DNA of 14,780 bases from Bacteroidota bacterium (GCA_008501835.1 QQUB01000950.1:1-14780); one strand, 5' to 3'; positions 1 to 7,756 are shown, numbered from the stretch's first letter. The notes: a model not told the origin generated them from the sequence alone. Program-made: numbers and translations.

Positions 1-1062
1 CATTAAAAGAGGAAGGCGAATCGTCAGCTTCTGAAAATCTGCATAAAAAGCCTGCCGCAATCTTTCGATATAGGAATTGGAATAATAGAATTCCTGGTTA
101 CTGAATTCCTGAACGACGGTCGGGAATAGCGCCAGTAAATTGGGATGATCTGTGGAATCGACCATTTCGCTGAGGAAGTTGATCACTACTTCATCCTTAG
201 CCCTTTCGAGCACAAATTTGAACAGCCCTTCAATAATCTCTGCTTCGTTCAGTAAAAACCCGTTTTTCACATTGGCATTACTCTCCTGGGCGGCGACACT
301 CATTGCCAATGCCTGTGGGACCGGGGGAATGGAGTATTCTTCCAATGTTTGTGGGACGGAAAGATAATCTGCCGGATGCAGGGCGTCCCGGGCATGCAGC
401 AATTCCAGAATCTTTGCTCTGGGGCCCTGAGATATTTCGAGAATATAGTTGTGTACTTTTTCAGAAAATTCAGCTGAAATGGAATCCTGTAAATTGAAGG
501 CCCCCGGATTGATCAGTTTATCAAATAAAACATTATCGTCGTATTGTTCCAGTAACTCTCGCCAGGAACCTACAACCATAGAATCGCCGGGAAGTGCCTG
601 TGTATAACTGTAAAGGATTGCCAGAGCTTTGGCCTTTGCATCATTTATTTCCAATCCTAATTGGTGCATGGCTAATGACCGCAATTGTAAGATGTTCCTG
701 ATATCATTCTGTACAGAAGCAGCATCCGAAGGGTCAAAGGTGCGACTTTCAACCAGTTGAAGCAAAGCCTGATCAACTTCCAGGACCGACTTGATCAGAC
801 TGTCCTGGGCAAAGGGGCCAATCAACTCCAGACCGGTAATCGCGATGGTGGTATCGACATCAACTCCCTTATCATAATTTTGGAGACCGTCCAAAAGAGA
901 TGTGGCCATACCCGATTGAATACCCTGTATTTTTTTACCAGGATTATTGATGAGATCCAGCGCCGACACAAGATTCCGCGCATCTTTCAATAAACTCTGA
1001 GAATTGGCTGTGAAGGCAAAGAAGAGGATCGAAACAAGGAATAATATTTTTTTTCCAGACAT
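1..1062 (-). CDS. Secreted protein of unknown function, C-terminus beyond the window
   Basis: An open frame of 354 codons runs from ATG at 1062-1060 to the first base of the window with no stop, so the C-terminus is missing. The protein begins MSGKKILFLVSILFFAFTANSQ, a typical Bacteroidota signal peptide: two lysines, a hydrophobic core, and likely cleavage near residue 22 after Ser-Gln. The mature part is rich in Leu, Asp, Glu and Gln, has no cysteines or obvious catalytic motif, and reads as mostly alpha-helical; stretches such as QALLQLVES and AKAKALAILYSYTQALP suggest helical repeats. It is probably periplasmic or outer-membrane associated. It lies 64 nt downstream of another unknown helical protein and may be co-transcribed with it. 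I do not recognise the family. Confidence is high that it is a gene and low on function. Confidence 0.8.
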   Translation of the reverse strand, partial: MSGKKILFLVSILFFAFTANSQSLLKDARNLVSALDLINNPGKKIQGIQSGMATSLLDGLQNYDKGVDVDTTIAITGLELIGPFAQDSLIKSVLEVDQALLQLVESRTFDPSDAASVQNDIRNILQLRSLAMHQLGLEINDAKAKALAILYSYTQALPGDSMVVGSWRELLEQYDDNVLFDKLINPGAFNLQDSISAEFSEKVHNYILEISQGPRAKILELLHARDALHPADYLSVPQTLEEYSIPPVPQALAMSVAAQESNANVKNGFLLNEAEIIEGLFKFVLERAKDEVVINFLSEMVDSTDHPNLLALFPTVVQEFSNQEFYYSNSYIERLRQAFYADFQKLTIRLPLLM

Positions 1063-1083
1063 TATGAATGGTTTTGTGGTTTT

Positions 1084-1118
1084 GAAACGATAAACGATAG
1101 ACGGTTGACGGCTAACGG
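1084..1118. repeat. Five tandem degenerate heptamers in an intergenic gap
   Basis: Five contiguous 7-mers read gaaacga, taaacga, tagacgg, ttgacgg and ctaacgg, fitting a consensus NNRACGR. They fill most of the 64-nt gap between the two unknown genes. I recall similar short heptamer runs in intergenic DNA of Bacteroidota. No protein-coding role is apparent. Confidence 0.55.
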
Positions 1119-1126
1119 TGCCGGTT

Positions 1127-1783
1127 TTAAGGTCTGGGGATCTTGGAATTTACGTAATCGCTTAAACCTTTGTATAACCCCAGAAATACCGGGACGGCAG
1201 TGCTTTGTTTCATCATCTCTCCAAAACGGGTGATCAGGATGACATCCGTCTGATTAGATTGGACACCGTTGGAGTTTAACAACATCCGGTATTCGGCTGC
1301 CCTTACATCGTATGCCTGATCAATTTGCTTGAATTCTGCATTTTGGCTCAAGTCCTGACCGTGGTTTTTAAAATATCTTTCCCTTCCGGCAATCCGCTGG
1401 TTAGTCAGACGCAGGGCATCCAATGTCTTCAGATTCCAGTCAGAAGGAGCCATTTGACTAATTTTTTCAAGTGGCGCTTTGAGTACCTCATCTTTTAAAA
1501 GGTTCAACAGGTCTGTGGTAACCTTGATGAAATTCGCAAGGTCATTCGGATCGGCTATTCCAACTTTGAGGATGAGGTTCATGATCTTTGTGTGATCAAA
1601 TGCCAGTACCTGGCTCCAGACGGCGGGATCATCAAATTGCCGGTAAACAGATTTTAATTCATTCTGAATATTGACGACTTGTGTGTTGTTTTCACCATGT
1701 ATAGCTTTTACGGCGTTAAATTTGGTTCGGCATATCAGTTTGGCATCATGCAGTACGGACTTAAATTGATCGTTATTGGGCAT
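1127..1783 (-). CDS. Cytoplasmic-looking helical protein of unknown function
   Basis: This 218-residue protein starts MPNNDQFKSVLHDAKLICRTKF. There is no signal peptide, lipobox or transmembrane segment, so it is predicted to be cytoplasmic. It is mostly alpha-helical by composition, with charged amphipathic segments (for example residues 20-50 and 85-110) and a single Cys at 18. An in-frame TAA just upstream of the ATG (12 nt before it) fixes the start within a few codons, and no Shine-Dalgarno sequence is visible. The upstream gene ends in a strong terminator about 190 nt away, so this gene should have its own promoter; I could not find a convincing TAnnTTTG element. It is followed by the secreted unknown protein, with which it may form an operon. 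Function is unknown and no family was recognised. Confidence 0.75.
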   Translation of the reverse strand: MPNNDQFKSVLHDAKLICRTKFNAVKAIHGENNTQVVNIQNELKSVYRQFDDPAVWSQVLAFDHTKIMNLILKVGIADPNDLANFIKVTTDLLNLLKDEVLKAPLEKISQMAPSDWNLKTLDALRLTNQRIAGRERYFKNHGQDLSQNAEFKQIDQAYDVRAAEYRMLLNSNGVQSNQTDVILITRFGEMMKQSTAVPVFLGLYKGLSDYVNSKIPRP

Positions 1784-1879
1784 GGTTTTTAGATTTTAGG
1801 TTAAAACTATAGTTCTGCCCTGCAATATAAGGATTTTAAGCATTTATATTTTGAGAATTGGGAATCCGGCGGAAATAAA

Positions 1880-1935
1880 AAAACACATAGCCACAAAGCA
1901 ATAATTAAAAATCCAGCTATGTGACTATGTGTTTT
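1880..1935 (-). terminator. Rho-independent-type terminator after the serine hydrolase gene
   Basis: Arms 1880-1898 and 1917-1935 pair at 17 of 19 positions around an 18-nt loop. On the minus strand the stem is followed directly by a run of seven T and then ATTT, the usual form of an intrinsic terminator. It begins 40 nt after the serine hydrolase stop codon. The right arm contains two direct copies of ctatgtg, so the hairpin also looks like a member of a repeat family. Confidence 0.75.
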
Positions 1936-1974
1936 ATTAACTTAAGAACTGAAAACCGTTTTTTCAGTTCATTG

Positions 1975-3777
1975 TTATTCCTTTTTTGTCGCAGTAAATA
2001 TGCCGTTAGGTTGGTTGAATTTCACTGCATTGATCTTGCCATCTTCAGCCTCCTGGAACTGCACGCTGAAACCATCAAGTGATTTAAATACGAATTTGTG
2101 ATCCCCTGTGGCCACCAGCTCATATTCCGGTTGAGCGGGAACAAAAACGTAGAGTACATTTTCATCCTTGATGTACACTTTAATGGTCGTTCCTGCGAGT
2201 TCATATTCTCCAACGTATGGTTCGAGATCTTCCGCTGTAACCTCAATTTCCTTTGGTGTACGTTTGAACTTTATTGGATCCACTGTCGGCTCCATCGGAA
2301 TGGTAACACCGTCAATATCTCCGGAAGCATTGGACGTAAAGGTCAATAATACCGGTGACCTTGTAGTATCAATTACGCCATCCTCAATGCTAAAGGGCTC
2401 AAAAACATCGTAATGGTAATGTTGAACATAATTCACTTCCTCTCCAAAGTTGGCAAAAAGGGAGTCTCTTTCGTAATTGAGTTCAAAACTTCCGTACCCG
2501 GGGTGGCTGTAGGTGCCCGCATATTCGATCAATAAATGGGAAGGTTTGGTTCCTTTCTTCTGGTTGGATTCAGTTCCTGCCTCACCCTCTTTCTGACTTT
2601 CCAGCCCTTTCTCATAATTCTCACGAAGGTCCCCGCTCCAATCAATTTTTGGCAAGCCAAGCATTCTGTCCACAATGATATTTCTGACCACTGCCGGTAC
2701 TGTAGAACCATTCTGGTTAACTAAAACAATAATACCTATACTGTCACTTGGAAAGAAACTGGTGCTCGCTGAGAAACCATCAATATTACCACCATGCTCA
2801 ACGCGGTAATGGCCGCGATATGATGACAAGAACCACCCGTAACCATAGTTAGCCATGTGCAGATCAGGATTGTCTTTTCCTGGCAAACCTGCTCCCACAA
2901 CCATTTGTGAACTCATCGCTTCCCGGACATAGCCCTCAGGCAAAATAGATTCATTATTAAAATTACCCCCCTGGATCCATGTTTGTACCCATTTGGTCAT
3001 TTCATTTACGCTACTGTTGATACTGCCCGCAGGAGCCATGGCCCGGATGCGATAATAATCCATCTTTTCAATGGTTCCATCAGGCTTGGTTTGGTACCCC
3101 AGGGCTGCGTTTTTACTCTTTTCGAGTTCCTTGATCGACAAATTGGAACGCTCCATACCCAGGGGTTTAAAAATCCGCTCACGCACATTATCCTCCCAGG
3201 TTTTGCCGGTGATTTTTTCGGCAATAACACCTTGCAGCAGGAACATAAAATTGTTGTAATACCAACTCTCTCTAACACCTGTAAAAGGCTCCTGGTGCTC
3301 CATTCTTTGCATCAGGGTATCCCTGGAATCCGTTGGAAATAAATACCATGACCAATCATGACGAGCCAAGCCGGTGCGGTGACACATCATATCCTTCACA
3401 GTTACATAAGTATTCATTTCATCATTATAAAACTTCAATCCGGGGATGTACATGCGTGGACTTTCGTCAAAATCCACATGTCCTTCATCCCGTAGCTGCC
3501 CCAGGATAGCAGAGGTAAAGGATTTGGAACAACTTCCGATGGCATATAAGGTATTGGCGTCAGCGGGCACTTTATTTTCATAATCGCTGTAACCAAACCC
3601 TTTCGCATAAACAACCTTGTCCTTTTCAACTACAGCCACTGCAAAACTTGGCGTTTGCCAGGTCTCCAGAACTTCCTGAAGTTCTTCGTCGAGTCCGGCG
3701 AGTCTCTTCTCCGGCTTTTGCCCAAAAAGTAATGAAACGACAAAGATCATGCATAAGGTGAAAATAATGGTTCTCAT
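1975..3777 (-). CDS. Secreted serine hydrolase, class C beta-lactamase/PBP fold, with DUF3471-like C-terminal part
   Basis: This 600-residue exported protein has a signal peptide at residues 1-20, with cleavage near FGQ/KPEK. The beta-lactamase-related (peptidase S12/esterase-type) domain spans about residues 27-375. It has the catalytic tetrad S82-C83-S84-K85, with S82 the nucleophile; a Y-x-N motif at Y174-N175-N176; and H328-G329-G330 in place of the KTG box, as in many non-beta-lactamase members. A Lys/Glu/Gly/Ser-rich linker (about 385-412) leads to a DUF3471-like domain (about 414-505, with the LIEYAGTY-PGYGSFEL pattern) and a small beta-rich end domain (about 512-600). Members act as D-amino-acid peptidases, carboxypeptidases or esterases, so a drug-resistance role should not be assumed. 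It lies 94 nt downstream of the tricorn-type protease and ends at a strong terminator. The family call is firm; the substrate is unknown. Confidence 0.92.
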   Translation of the reverse strand: MRTIIFTLCMIFVVSLLFGQKPEKRLAGLDEELQEVLETWQTPSFAVAVVEKDKVVYAKGFGYSDYENKVPADANTLYAIGSCSKSFTSAILGQLRDEGHVDFDESPRMYIPGLKFYNDEMNTYVTVKDMMCHRTGLARHDWSWYLFPTDSRDTLMQRMEHQEPFTGVRESWYYNNFMFLLQGVIAEKITGKTWEDNVRERIFKPLGMERSNLSIKELEKSKNAALGYQTKPDGTIEKMDYYRIRAMAPAGSINSSVNEMTKWVQTWIQGGNFNNESILPEGYVREAMSSQMVVGAGLPGKDNPDLHMANYGYGWFLSSYRGHYRVEHGGNIDGFSASTSFFPSDSIGIIVLVNQNGSTVPAVVRNIIVDRMLGLPKIDWSGDLRENYEKGLESQKEGEAGTESNQKKGTKPSHLLIEYAGTYSHPGYGSFELNYERDSLFANFGEEVNYVQHYHYDVFEPFSIEDGVIDTTRSPVLLTFTSNASGDIDGVTIPMEPTVDPIKFKRTPKEIEVTAEDLEPYVGEYELAGTTIKVYIKDENVLYVFVPAQPEYELVATGDHKFVFKSLDGFSVQFQEAEDGKINAVKFNQPNGIFTATKKE

Positions 3778-3788
3778 ATCTTTTGATT

Positions 3789-3859
3789 GTTTCGAGTTAC
3801 GTATTACGAGTTACGTGTTCAGTGTACCTAGAAAAAACACGGAACCCGCAACTCGAAAC
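3789..3859. repeat. Intergenic inverted and direct repeat (CGAGTTACGT type)
   Basis: The 94-nt gap between the tricorn-type protease and the serine hydrolase holds two direct copies of cgagttacgt (3793-3802 and 3807-3816). It also holds a perfect 10-bp inverted repeat, gtttcgagtt at 3789-3798 against aactcgaaac at 3850-3859, with weaker pairing inside. It resembles the REP-like short palindromic filler of Bacteroidota intergenic regions. In RNA it could form a long imperfect hairpin between the two genes, but there is no U tract, so I do not call it a terminator. Confidence 0.5.
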
Positions 3860-3871
3860 ACGCAACAAAAT

Positions 3872-6800
3872 TTATTTAAGAAGTTTATTAATCTCCTGAA
3901 TGGCCCTGTCCAGTTGTGGTTGATTACCGTCAAGACGATCCTTGAAAGTTTCTTCCACACGGATATCAGGACTTACACCTGTTTGTTCGAGGTTTTTTCC
4001 GTCCAAAGTATAACAACCCCATGATGGCAATCGGTAGAATGATCCATCAACCAATCCTCTGCCGCTGGTAAAGATTATCCAACGATAGGTTTCTGTCCCA
4101 ATGATGGTTCCAAGGCCAAGTTCCTTAAAGCCCTGGGCCGTCATCTCTGCATCAGAAAGGGATTGCTCATTGATCAATAAAATGATCGGTTTGTCAGACG
4201 GGCCAAAATTGGATTGCCCGGTCAACTTTCCTTCCCTGTATTTCCACTGCAAATAGGTTTTCTGACTCAGCAGCCTTAAAACGTCATCGTGGACGTTTCC
4301 ACCCGTATTATACCTCAAATCCAGTATGAGGGCATCTTTGTAGGCAGCTTCCTCGATGATATCTCTTTTGAACTTATTGAACTCTCCACGGCCCATATTT
4401 TTCATGTGAACATAAGCTATTCGGTTACCCGATTTTTTATCAACATAAGCCTGATTGGCATCCTGCCATTCATCGTAAAGCATGGTATTGATGCTGTAAT
4501 AACTTGTTGTATGAACATTGACATCCACTTTTGCTCCGTTACGGTCAAAGGTCAATTTGACTTCCCGGTCCCTTGAAGGTTTAGAGAAATACATTTCCCT
4601 GTTTTGATTTGGATCCACTGATTGGCCATTAACTGCTACCAGAACATCTCCGGGTTTGATATCCTTGTCCCTGACATCCGCAGGACTGTCTTTGACAATC
4701 CTTTTTACGGTATAGGGATTATCATTTTCAAACATGATACCGGTAGCTGTTGTCTGATAGCCATAATAGGTCCTCTCTTCTTTACCATTGGAATAAAAAC
4801 CAAAGTGAGAAGTATTCAGCTCTCCAAGCATGTCATTGAAGATCATCCGCAACTGGGACCTGTTAGAAACATGTGGCAACAGTTTTGCATACTGATCCCG
4901 CAGCCCCTGCCAGTTCTGACCATGGAAGGTTTCATTGTAAAAATTCTGCTCCATACCAGCCCAGGCCTCATAATACATCTGCTCAAATTCATCAGAAAGG
5001 CTTTTCCGGAAGACATGACTGATCTCAATCTTTTTCATTTTATTTCCAGCGACATCCAGCGTGTAAATATTACCGCCAAAAGCGATGTAATAACTATTCT
5101 TAGCCTGATCGATTCCGTATCCCCCTACCCTTTCTTTGGAGACTTTCTCAGTCTTAGGTTTTTCAAACGGTTCGAGTGTCGTTTTCCAGAGATAACTAGT
5201 CCCTTCATCGTGGTTGGATGTGAAAAAGATAAAAGTCTTTTGGTCCTTTTGCACCACATATGGATTACCTTGCTGACCGAAGGACGGCCCTACCCTATTC
5301 AAACGCTGCATCAGACCATCCATATTTATACTTACCTCTACCTTTTTCTCATCTTTTTCTTTGTCTTCTTTTTTCTCGTCCTTTTTGTCTTCTTTAGACT
5401 CTTCCTTTTCATCCTTTTCCTCAGCCTTATCTTCTTCTTTTTCATCCTCTTTCTTCTCATCCTTTTTGTCTTCTTCCTCAAATAATTCATCCAGCTTGCT
5501 GAGTTTGAACGGATCTTCGTACTTATCCAGCATCATGCGGTAAATATGGGTATTCTGAGTTCCGTAGGGATAAGTTGGTTGTAATAAATCTGAAGCAAAA
5601 TAGATATACTTCCCATCAGGTGACCAGAAAGGTGAGGTTTCAGAAACCCGTGTTTTGGTAAGATTAGTCAATGATTTCTTTTCCAGGTCGTAGACAAAAA
5701 TTTCCCTTTCAAAATCACGGTAAGCATTAAAAGCTATGTAACGATCATCCGGTGAAAAATATGGATTTGGATTGTAAAGTGCCCATAATTCCTCACGGGC
5801 AATAGTCTCACTCTTCATGGTTTCCATATCCATCAGGCGCACCTCGTTCCGGCCGCTCAGATAAACTGCTTTGGAACGATCACTATTAAGCATAATGTTC
5901 CTGTTATTGTCGGCATCACTGGTATGTTGTTTCACCTTTCCTGAACCATCTGCAGCAACAGAAAAGATATTGTAGTAACCTCCAACTGTCTGTGTGAACA
6001 GGAGGGTTTTGTTATCCTTGAGCCAAACCACTTCATTTACCGCCTGTTTTGGATCGGTTTTGATCTCTTTGACGAATTTGCCCTTGATATCGGAGATAAA
6101 TAAGCGCCCTCTGGAGGAAAAGGCCATTTTTTTGTTGTCAGGGGCTACGGCAAAATTATTGATATTCCCTTTTACGTTGTGATCCTGGACCTTATCAAGC
6201 GTATAATTTTTAAAGATCCTGATTTCAGGCTTGGAAGTCTTTTTCTTTTCTACATCATAAACATATACATCATAATCCTTGCGAAAAACGATTTTCTTTC
6301 CATTGGCACTGACTTTGGGCCAGTACACGGAGGTTTCGAATTTCGTCAGCTGAGTCTTTTTGCCTTTGGCAAAAGTGTAAAGGTTATACTCTCCGTTGGC
6401 TTCATCAGACATGAAATAAACATTCCCTTTTTTATCGATGGTCACTCCAAAGTCTTTACCCTCGTAGTCTGTGTAAACCTTGAAGGCTCCGTTTTTAGGG
6501 TTGAACGATTTCACATCAGGATTATAATCTCCTTTATATCTTTTGCGGTGAGCGAAACCCTTACTTTCCCAGGTTTCATTGAAGTAGATCTCATCCGTTT
6601 TGGGATGAACAGCAATGTTATGAGCATTGTCAAAATAATGATCAAACAGACGGACTGGGGTTCCTCCCTCAATACTTATACTATATCCGGTGTGTCTGTT
6701 ATACCGGTTGGAAGTAAAGTAGATGGTCTCACTGTCCCAGCTCCATGAATCAACATCTTCATAGGCCTGATGGTAAGTAAGTTGTTTGATCTCTCCTCCT

Positions 6801-7099
6801 TCCAGAGGCATGAGGAAAATATCCTTATTCCCGTATTGAGTACCGGAAAATGCCAGCCATTTTCCATCAGGGCTGATACTTGGACGGGTTTCTTCCCCAT
6901 CCATGGCAGTAAGTCTTGTCGCTTGTCCGCCATTAACGGGCACGCTCCACAAGTCACCACCATTGCTAAAAACGATGGTCTCTGCATCCGGAGTGAGTAC
7001 CGGATCTACGGAAAATTTGCTTTCTGAAAGTTGACTAAAAAGAAAAGTGCCTGTGAACATAAATGCGCACAAGAACAGAAGGTGTTTAAATAAAGTCAT
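3872..7099 (-). CDS. Secreted tricorn-type protease (beta-propeller, PDZ, S41 peptidase)
   Basis: This 1075-residue exported protein has a signal peptide at residues 1-23 (cleavage near FLFSQ/LSES). Residues about 30-530 carry repeated WD40/TolB-like propeller blades with SPDGKW-, SPDDRY- and SPDGKY-type motifs. A nearly pure Lys/Glu/Asp stretch lies at 539-588, more propeller-like sequence at about 590-695, the tricorn core from about 700, a PDZ domain at about 780-865, and the S41 catalytic domain at about 890-1050. By analogy with archaeal tricorn (S745/H746, S965/D966, E1023) the active site maps to S764-H765, S982-D983 and E1038, all present. It is expected to degrade peptides in the periplasm or at the surface. 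A 657-nt gene-free region precedes it and the serine hydrolase gene follows, so both may serve envelope peptide turnover. The length is normal for the family. Confidence 0.93.
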   Translation of the reverse strand: MTLFKHLLFLCAFMFTGTFLFSQLSESKFSVDPVLTPDAETIVFSNGGDLWSVPVNGGQATRLTAMDGEETRPSISPDGKWLAFSGTQYGNKDIFLMPLEGGEIKQLTYHQAYEDVDSWSWDSETIYFTSNRYNRHTGYSISIEGGTPVRLFDHYFDNAHNIAVHPKTDEIYFNETWESKGFAHRKRYKGDYNPDVKSFNPKNGAFKVYTDYEGKDFGVTIDKKGNVYFMSDEANGEYNLYTFAKGKKTQLTKFETSVYWPKVSANGKKIVFRKDYDVYVYDVEKKKTSKPEIRIFKNYTLDKVQDHNVKGNINNFAVAPDNKKMAFSSRGRLFISDIKGKFVKEIKTDPKQAVNEVVWLKDNKTLLFTQTVGGYYNIFSVAADGSGKVKQHTSDADNNRNIMLNSDRSKAVYLSGRNEVRLMDMETMKSETIAREELWALYNPNPYFSPDDRYIAFNAYRDFEREIFVYDLEKKSLTNLTKTRVSETSPFWSPDGKYIYFASDLLQPTYPYGTQNTHIYRMMLDKYEDPFKLSKLDELFEEEDKKDEKKEDEKEEDKAEEKDEKEESKEDKKDEKKEDKEKDEKKVEVSINMDGLMQRLNRVGPSFGQQGNPYVVQKDQKTFIFFTSNHDEGTSYLWKTTLEPFEKPKTEKVSKERVGGYGIDQAKNSYYIAFGGNIYTLDVAGNKMKKIEISHVFRKSLSDEFEQMYYEAWAGMEQNFYNETFHGQNWQGLRDQYAKLLPHVSNRSQLRMIFNDMLGELNTSHFGFYSNGKEERTYYGYQTTATGIMFENDNPYTVKRIVKDSPADVRDKDIKPGDVLVAVNGQSVDPNQNREMYFSKPSRDREVKLTFDRNGAKVDVNVHTTSYYSINTMLYDEWQDANQAYVDKKSGNRIAYVHMKNMGRGEFNKFKRDIIEEAAYKDALILDLRYNTGGNVHDDVLRLLSQKTYLQWKYREGKLTGQSNFGPSDKPIILLINEQSLSDAEMTAQGFKELGLGTIIGTETYRWIIFTSGRGLVDGSFYRLPSWGCYTLDGKNLEQTGVSPDIRVEETFKDRLDGNQPQLDRAIQEINKLLK
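5336..5485 (-). other. Low-complexity Lys/Glu/Asp linker inside the tricorn-type protease
   Basis: About 50 consecutive codons (residues 539-588) are almost all Lys, Glu or Asp, with only a few Ala, Ser or Val. The DNA is a polypurine/polypyrimidine tract (pyrimidine-rich ctt/ttc runs on the plus strand). It lies between propeller segments, is probably a disordered, solvent-exposed linker, and may vary in length through replication slippage. The long plus-strand frame opposite it (4622-5485) encodes an artefactual Phe/Leu-rich tail and is not a gene. Confidence 0.8.
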
Positions 7100-7127
7100 A
7101 AAACAGGTGATTTTGTGAAAGATGGAT

Positions 7128-7150
7128 TTGGTGTAAACGGACTACACCAA
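7128..7150 (-). promoter_or_regulatory. Small hairpin or operator-like inverted repeat upstream of the tricorn-type protease
   Basis: ttggtgta (7128-7135) and tacaccaa (7143-7150) form a perfect 8-bp inverted repeat around 7 nt, ending 29 nt before the ATG. It could be a 5'-UTR hairpin or a dimeric repressor site. The sequence alone does not decide, and the match could be chance. Confidence 0.35.
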
Positions 7151-7272
7151 GTTCACAATAATACCCAATTTACGCCAGATTAAGGGAGGGATTCGACAAA
7201 AGATTGATTTCTGTGGATTTGTGGAGCAGACCAGCTCTGGTCCGGGAAAAACAGATAGCCGCAAAATCATTT

Positions 7273-7651
7273 GGTACCTACAGCACCAAAGAGGGCAGTT
7301 CCAGTCGGGTGTTACCGGGATGGGGTACCTAAAGGCACCAAACGTAGTAGTACTTGCCGGGTGGTACCGGGATGGGGTACCTAAAGGCACCAAACATAGT
7401 AATACTTGCCGGGTGGTACCGGGATGGGGTACCTAAAGGCACCAAACATAGTTGTACTTGCCGGGTGTTACCGGGATAGGGTACCTAAAGGCACCAAACA
7501 TAGTTGTACTTGCCGGGTGTTACCGGGATGAGGTACCTAAAGGCACCAAATATAGTAGTACTAGCCGAGTGTTATCGGGATGGGGTACCTAAAGGCACCA
7601 AACATAGTAGTACTTGCCGGGTGTTGCCGGGATAGGGTACCTAAAGGCTCC
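7273..7651. repeat. 52-bp tandem repeat (minisatellite), seven units plus a partial eighth
   Basis: Units begin at ggtacct at 7273, 7324, 7376, 7428, 7480, 7532, 7584 and 7636. The spacing is 51 nt once and then exactly 52 nt. The unit core is ggtacctaaaggcaccaaa, followed by catagtagtacttgccggg and then tgttaccgggatgg. Units 2-7 differ from each other at only a few positions, unit 1 is clearly diverged, and unit 8 stops after about 16 nt. Two adjacent units (2 and 3) share the variant gggtggtacc in place of gggtgttacc, suggesting duplication of neighbouring units. There are no variable spacers, so this is not a CRISPR array. Confidence 0.95.
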
Positions 7652-7662
7652 TATTTATTATT

Positions 7663-7706
7663 CCTTGCGAACTTTGCGTTTCCTGGCGTCTTAGCGGTTA
7701 AAAAAA
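7663..7706. repeat. GCG-periodic intergenic element, Bacteroidota type
   Basis: gcg trinucleotides recur at 7667, 7676, 7686 and 7694 (spacing 9, 10, 8) and are followed by an A run. Read on the minus strand this is a run of CGCNAAG-like units, such as aaacgcaaagttcgcaagg. From memory, closely similar 'AACCGC-AAG-CGC-AAAG' stretches occur near genes in many Bacteroidota genomes; the function is unknown. It lies about 50 nt after the DAHP synthase stop codon. Confidence 0.5.
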
Positions 7707-7756
7707 TGCTACTTTAAAACACTCTATGTTATCCTATCCCGAAATTCTCTCAAAAT

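Larger units (their letters stand above)
7100..7756. other. Gene-free interval between DAHP synthase and the tricorn-type protease
   Basis: No credible gene was found on either strand in these 657 nt. Contents in order: a hairpin near the protease start (7128-7150), about 120 nt of unremarkable DNA, a 52-bp tandem array (7273-7651), a GCG-periodic element (7663-7706), and about 50 nt of AT-rich sequence after the DAHP synthase stop codon. Short open frames across the array are by-products of the repeat, whose 52-nt period is not a multiple of three. Confidence 0.75.

Noticed and set aside
1975..3777. Calling the serine hydrolase an antibiotic-resistance beta-lactamase
   Set aside because: HGG replaces KTG and a DUF3471-like C-terminal part is present, which fits the broad S12/esterase group rather than a resistance enzyme.
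4622..5485. Plus-strand open frame of 287 codons ending in a Phe/Leu-rich tail that could look like a membrane protein
   Set aside because: It lies antisense within the tricorn-type protease gene; the hydrophobic tail is the complement of the Lys/Glu/Asp block.
7156..7163. TATTATTG on the minus strand as a -7 promoter element for the tricorn-type protease
   Set aside because: It has one mismatch to TAnnTTTG and no well-spaced -33 box; such matches are frequent in AT-rich DNA.
7229..7242. gaccag/ctggtc hairpin with a 2-nt loop
   Set aside because: The stem is only 6 bp, the loop is too small for a stable hairpin, and no T run follows on either strand.
7142..7436. Short open frames on both strands across the first repeat units
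   Set aside because: The translations are only repeat-derived, change frame from unit to unit and have no homology-like or signal features.
7273..7651. Possible CRISPR array
   Set aside because: The whole 52-nt unit is conserved, leaving no variable spacer, and there is no cas gene nearby.
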